NCBI GenBank assembly: GCA_027943335.1
Contig: BSBK01002802.1
Coordinates: 434,001-498,000 of the forward strand
Reading direction: 5' to 3'
Source: Chamaecyparis obtusa
Taxonomy: Eukaryota; Streptophyta; Pinopsida; Cupressales; Cupressaceae
DNA length: 64,000 bases
Shown here: piece by piece, positions 59,957 to 64,000 of the stretch
Numbering within the stretch: the first letter of the stretch is position 1
Layout: every line of letters begins with the position of its first letter
Translations under genes and position numbers: made by a program
Notes under the pieces: generated by a model
What the model was told of the DNA's origin: nothing
What the model saw: only the letters and a program-made list of their open reading frames with translations
Database searches by the model: none

Positions 59957-60787
59957 CTAAGGAGTAACAGATATGAGATCATGCTTGAAGAATTTCACCA
60001 TTTCTTTGTAGAGAATCAACTTGTCATCTTTTATTTGAGAATCATTATTTTTTAGCAGATTTTTATTTTTACTTTTCTTAGGTTTGGATACCACCACAAT
60101 GTGGTTTTTTCCATTTGACCATTGCTCTTTTCTTTTGACTTGATGACTATGATGTTTGATTGTTGATTCAGTCCTTTTTGTTGCTAGTCCGTTGGTGGAA
60201 GAAGTAATAGGTATTGATGCGAGATGAAATGAAGTGACTGGTTCAATAGCATTTATGTGAGGGATATCATCTCTGGTGACAAGAGGGGTTGAGCCTATAG
60301 GGTAGGCTCCAAAAGTAGCTAGATCTAGATTCATCATAGAAGGACCAACGTAGACCACTAAGGCAATACGGGGAACAAACTCATCAGACCCTGCACGAGG
60401 CTCATCAACTACGTCGGGTGGGTTACGAGAGGTATAAACTACATCAACATCCATATCTGTCATGGGAGAATCTTCTGGAAGAGGCTTAAGATGCCGAGAA
60501 GTAGAGATACTCATGTCATTATGTGATAGATCACCTCTTTGTAGCAGTCGTGCAATGTTGCGACGTTGTCTATCATAGTGCAATGATTCTTTAGGCACAT
60601 AGGTTCTAGACATAGAGGTCTCAGCCATATCATCAGTAGGTATATATTCTTCTCCCCAAAGAAGTAGAAGGAAGATCATCTCCCATGTGAGCCATAGTGT
60701 GTAGTGGTGACTCATCTGTATCTGTGTCTGAATTACTAAGCATGGGAGTATTTTTGGAATCTTCTCTATAGATCCACTCTTGAACAA
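59957..60787 (-). pseudogene. Linker between protease and RNase H tail of element D
   Basis: A frame of 276 codons that overlaps the protease frame by about 150 bp in another register; the switch point is near 60650 (GEEYIPTDDMAE). It carries no RT motif. Its last 25 residues (KLILYKEMVKFFKHDLISVT) look like the RNase H approach, followed by a stop and then the RNase H tail. The RT was therefore removed between a spacer of unknown function and RNase H. Confidence 0.65.
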
Positions 60788-63700
60788 CTTGTTCTTCTCT
60801 TTTTGCTTCTAAAGGAACGGATGAAGGAAAAAAAGTATCAAAGATCACCATAGCAGAAGTGGAAGGCTTCATGTTATCAGAAGGTTTCCCATATGACCTA
60901 GGAGAAACAGGTATAGAAGAAAAGGAATCCAGCGTATATTCACCCATACCAAGGCTCATCATCTTAAGTGATTTCTCAGCAGCAACTAGAGACATACTAG
61001 GATCAATAGAAGGTTCATTGTGAGGAACAAATTTTTCAGTAGCAGCAAGAGCATTGATAGCAATAGTATGGTCTCCAGGAATCACAACTTTAGTGCCATT
61101 GTATGGAAATTTGACGCACTGATGATAAGTGGAAGGAACAGCCTGCATGTCATGGATCCAAGGATGACCCAAAAGAATGTTATATGCGAGTGGGATGTCT
61201 AATACTTGGAAGCTAATATCTTTTGTGACAGGGCCCACTCGGACAGGCAGCGTGACAAGACCTTTGGAAGATCTTTCCACTTCATCGTAAGCTTTTATAG
61301 TAATCTTCTTCTTAGAATCCACAACCAATTCTGACAAACCCAATTGTTGTATGACATTGAAAGAAACAATATTTAACCCTACACCATTGTCTATCAGGAC
61401 TCGGCGGACTCGGGTATTGTAGACTAGAACTTCAATGTGTAAAGCTAGATTATGAGGGTGAGCAATAGATATGTCATCTTCTGCAAAAAAGGAGAGAGAT
61501 AGCAGAGATGAAATGTGGTTGACCATAGCCTGAAATTGATTCGGATCAATGTCATTGGGAACACATGTTGTACATAGAGCCTCATCAAGAATCTCTCTAT
61601 GTGAAGGGGATAACCGAAGCAACTCAAGGATAGATATCTGAGCTGGTGTCTTTTGCAAATGTTGGACAAGATCATAGCTAGGGGTGGCTGAAGGAGCCGC
61701 ATGTTTGGAAGGCAAAGCTTGTTTGGGATCTTGCACAGTTTTAAGGACAACCTTGGCTTGCCCCCTAGTAACAGCATTCAATGTCTCACTTCGGGAAGAT
61801 GAACTACCACGTGTTTGCAAAACCAACTTTGGCTTACCATGATTGGCTTTATTATCATCTTGAGACCTCATCATTAAAACACTCTCAACGGGCTCTACCA
61901 TGTTGATCACAGGCGTATCAAAAGTATATGTATAGTGGATCTTAGCATCATGATTCTTCTTATGTGTTTGAGAGGTTTCCTCCTTATCATGCTTAGGTAG
62001 AGGATCTTTGAAAGCTGTGTGATCAGAATTTTTAGTTAAGCCATCAGTGGAGATTGTGTCATTCTCAATAAGATCCTGAATATCATCCTTAAGCCTAAAA
62101 TAATTATCTGTCGAATGTCCCTTATTTCTGTGATAATGGCAATAATGATCCTCTCTCCACCAATCTCGCTTATTTATTGGATCCTAGTTACCAGGTTTAT
62201 CAGGAAGCGTAAGATATCCATTGTCAACCAAAGTCTTAAGGATCACATTGTAAGGTTCTGCCAACTTGGTATAGACTCGCTTTCAAAATGACTTCTTAGG
62301 CTTATCTACATATTGAGGTTTAGGAGCATTGTGAGCGTTGCCAGCTTCTTGTTGTTTTGCTGCATAGATAGCGTTGGAGAGATTGAAAGCGGGCTCTTTA
62401 ACTTTAGGAGCATCAACAACCCCATCATTAACAACATACTTGTTTTTATTCCAAGGTTTGTTCTTGTCTTTGCCATTGCCTTTAGCATCTTTATTAATAA
62501 CAATATCCCCTTTTCTTATAGCTACATCCTCAATCTGATATGCACTTTCAACCATGTCATTGAAAGAGGAGAACAGTTGTTTCCTTAGATCATAATACAA
62601 CTCAGGCACAAGTGTGTTGACGAAAATGTCAATCTTTTCTCTTTCAGGTAGCGGACAAGGATATCTAGAATACAATGACCTCCAACGTTGTAAGTAAGTT
62701 GCAAATGGCTCACCTTGATGTTGTCTTAAATTACTGAGATCTATCATGGTGACAGGGTGTTGGATGTTGTAAGAATAATGTTGTGTGAAGCACATAGCCA
62801 ACTCATCAAAAGTCTTCAAAGGAGGTGTCAACTTTGCAAACCATTCTAAAGCTTGTCCTCTTAAGCTTCGAGGGAATAATCGTAGCATAAATGTGTCTTC
62901 ATGAAGAAAGTCCATGCTAAGAGCGTAAAAGTGACGCACATGGTCATGGGGGTCACCATTTCCATCATACTTGTCATATTTGGGAACCTCAATATCCCTA
63001 GGAAACGGGGCCATGTATAGACTTTTATCAAAAGGAAGAGCACAAATTGATTCTACAAAAGAGACCTTTGGAGGCTCTCTTTCTAATGTCATTTGGGTAA
63101 GGCATTGATTTGTCCGACGCAGTTCTTCCTGAAGGACTTCCAATTCAGTTGGTACTCTTTGTTGGACAATTTGTTTGACATCATAGCCGGGAGGAAGCTT
63201 GTATCCTCTTGAAGTCATATATTGAAAATATTGATCACCATTATGCTCTAAAAGCTTATGCATCATGCGTTGGGAGACCACATCTTGTTCAAATCTCATA
63301 AGATCCTCACTAGAAATCTCATCATCAGCCTCTGCCTCATGTTGAGAGGGAGGAGGTCTAGGAGGTGAAGAAGACATACCAAAAGTGGTTCTTGGAGGAG
63401 ATCTTGGTGGCGTGTTGTTGCCATTGTTGCCATTAAAAAGAGGTCTATGCTCATAGTTACTAGTCTCAGGTTGCTCATGAAATGTCCCTCTATAAGCCAT
63501 GCGCCTAGCAGCATCCATCCTTTGTTGATTATGTTCTTTGTCTAAGCACACTTGGTTATCTTTATGCTCAAAATGTTCTTGCAAACATTGAAATTTTTCT
63601 TGTTCAGTCAAAGTGAGTGAGACACTGTCTATGTTTTTGGGGGTCTTTAATGCGGAAAAGAGGAAACCTCCTTTGTACCACGATGTAGCCTTAGAATTCT

Positions 63701-63830
63701 CAGATTGGTCAGAACTAGAATTGTTGTTGCTAATGGGCGCTCATGAGCGTCTAGTAGGAGAAGGTAACTGTGTATAATTGAACGGAGGATGACTCTCCTG
63801 CTCAAATTGAGACCGAGTTGTAACCGGCAT
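60633..63830 (-). pseudogene. gag-protease frame of element D
   Basis: The ATG at 63830 (MPVTTRSQFEQ) starts a frame of 1066 codons running to 60633, broken only by TGA at 63741-63743, a TGA just below 62283 and a TAG near 62186. The gag core lies at about 63010-62540 (VPKYDKYDGNGDPHDHVRHF; LRGQALEWFAKLTPPLKTF; RQHQGEPFATYLQRWRSLY). Near 62150 the His/Cys motif CHYHRNKGHSTDNY is the altered knuckle typical of Tat/Athila gag. The protease at about 61420-61080 has VLIDNGVGLNIVSFNVIQQL and ILLGHPWIHDMQAVPSTYHQ, with DNG in place of DSG/DTG. A GTG or TTG near 63611 would be a poorer start. Confidence 0.88.
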
Positions 63831-64000
63831 GAAAAGAGATGTTGGTTGACTAATAGAATGAGACAAAGTTTCTCAGATATTGAGATAAGAAAAAGCTAAT
63901 AAAGATCACTTGTCAAAGTAGAACAATAGAGAGATGGCTCGTCAAAAGTGCTCAAGCACTTACAGCAATCAATTGACTAAAGCCGAGCAGCGAGCAAGAA
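63831..64000 (-). other. 5' leader of element D
   Basis: Non-coding sequence upstream of gag, cut by the window edge. The primer binding site and 5' LTR are not visible. Confidence 0.7.

Larger units (their letters stand above)
56591..64000 (-). mobile_element. Ty3/gypsy Tat-like element lacking RT (element D), right part cut by the window
   Basis: On the - strand a 5' leader is followed by gag, a zinc motif and protease in one frame. Next come an unknown linker, the tail of RNase H and the zinc-binding start of integrase, then a non-coding 3' region, polypurine tract and 3' LTR. The RT, most of RNase H and the integrase core are missing. The LTR, tract and 3' region match element B. The 5' LTR lies right of base 64000. 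Gag and protease style point to the Tat/Athila side of Ty3/gypsy. Confidence 0.88.

Overview
This is plant nuclear DNA, AT-rich and mostly made of transposable elements inserted into one another. The only gene that looks intact is a four-exon gene for a secreted protein with two tandem DUF3455 domains (24819-26847, + strand). The rest is retrotransposons, foldback elements, MITEs and broken fragments of host genes: lipoxygenase, calmodulin, PPR and GRF zinc finger. The density of old nested LTR elements, the LINE type, the PPR style and the presence of a DUF3455 gene suggest a large seed-plant genome, probably a gymnosperm. The species assignment is inference; plant origin is secure. LAYOUT: 1-5174 is the 5' part of a Ty3/gypsy chromovirus on the - strand (element A), with gag, protease, RT, RNase H, integrase and chromodomain all broken. 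5213-15032 is a complete non-autonomous LTR element on the - strand (element B), flanked by the target duplication AGACC. It has no gag or pol but carries one roughly 700-codon frame of unknown function. 15033-17470 is an old composite of chromovirus integrase, a long foldback and a PPR-gene fragment. 17471-24765 is older intergenic DNA with a lipoxygenase pseudogene, a Tourist-like MITE, a satellite of about 67 bp and a calmodulin first-exon fragment. 24766-26847 is the DUF3455 gene. 28690-41095 is a second copy of the composite, into which a Copia-derived element (29176-38472, target duplication CATTC) was inserted. A young gag-only element (32529-35874, target duplication TCTCT) was later inserted inside that one. 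42888-51135 is a LINE on the - strand with a perfect 17-bp target duplication. It holds ORF1, ORF2 (endonuclease, RT, RNase H) and, unexpectedly, an additional downstream ORF3 region. 51920-53035 holds two + strand LINE fragments, 53036-54720 two large foldback palindromes, and 55343-55684 a GRF zinc finger pseudogene. 56591 to the right edge is a second element of the same LTR family as B (element D), with gag and protease but with RT deleted. HOW THE PARTS RELATE: elements B and D share LTR ends, polypurine tract and 3' region, so B is probably a non-autonomous partner of the D lineage. Three of the four LTR elements whose coding region can be judged lack reverse transcriptase and would depend on enzymes supplied from elsewhere. 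Nearly all premature stops in the element ORFs can be explained by C-to-T transitions, as expected for methylated, silenced repeats. The most unusual features are the LINE ORF3, the long novel frame of element B, and the palindrome-rich LTR promoter of the youngest insertion.
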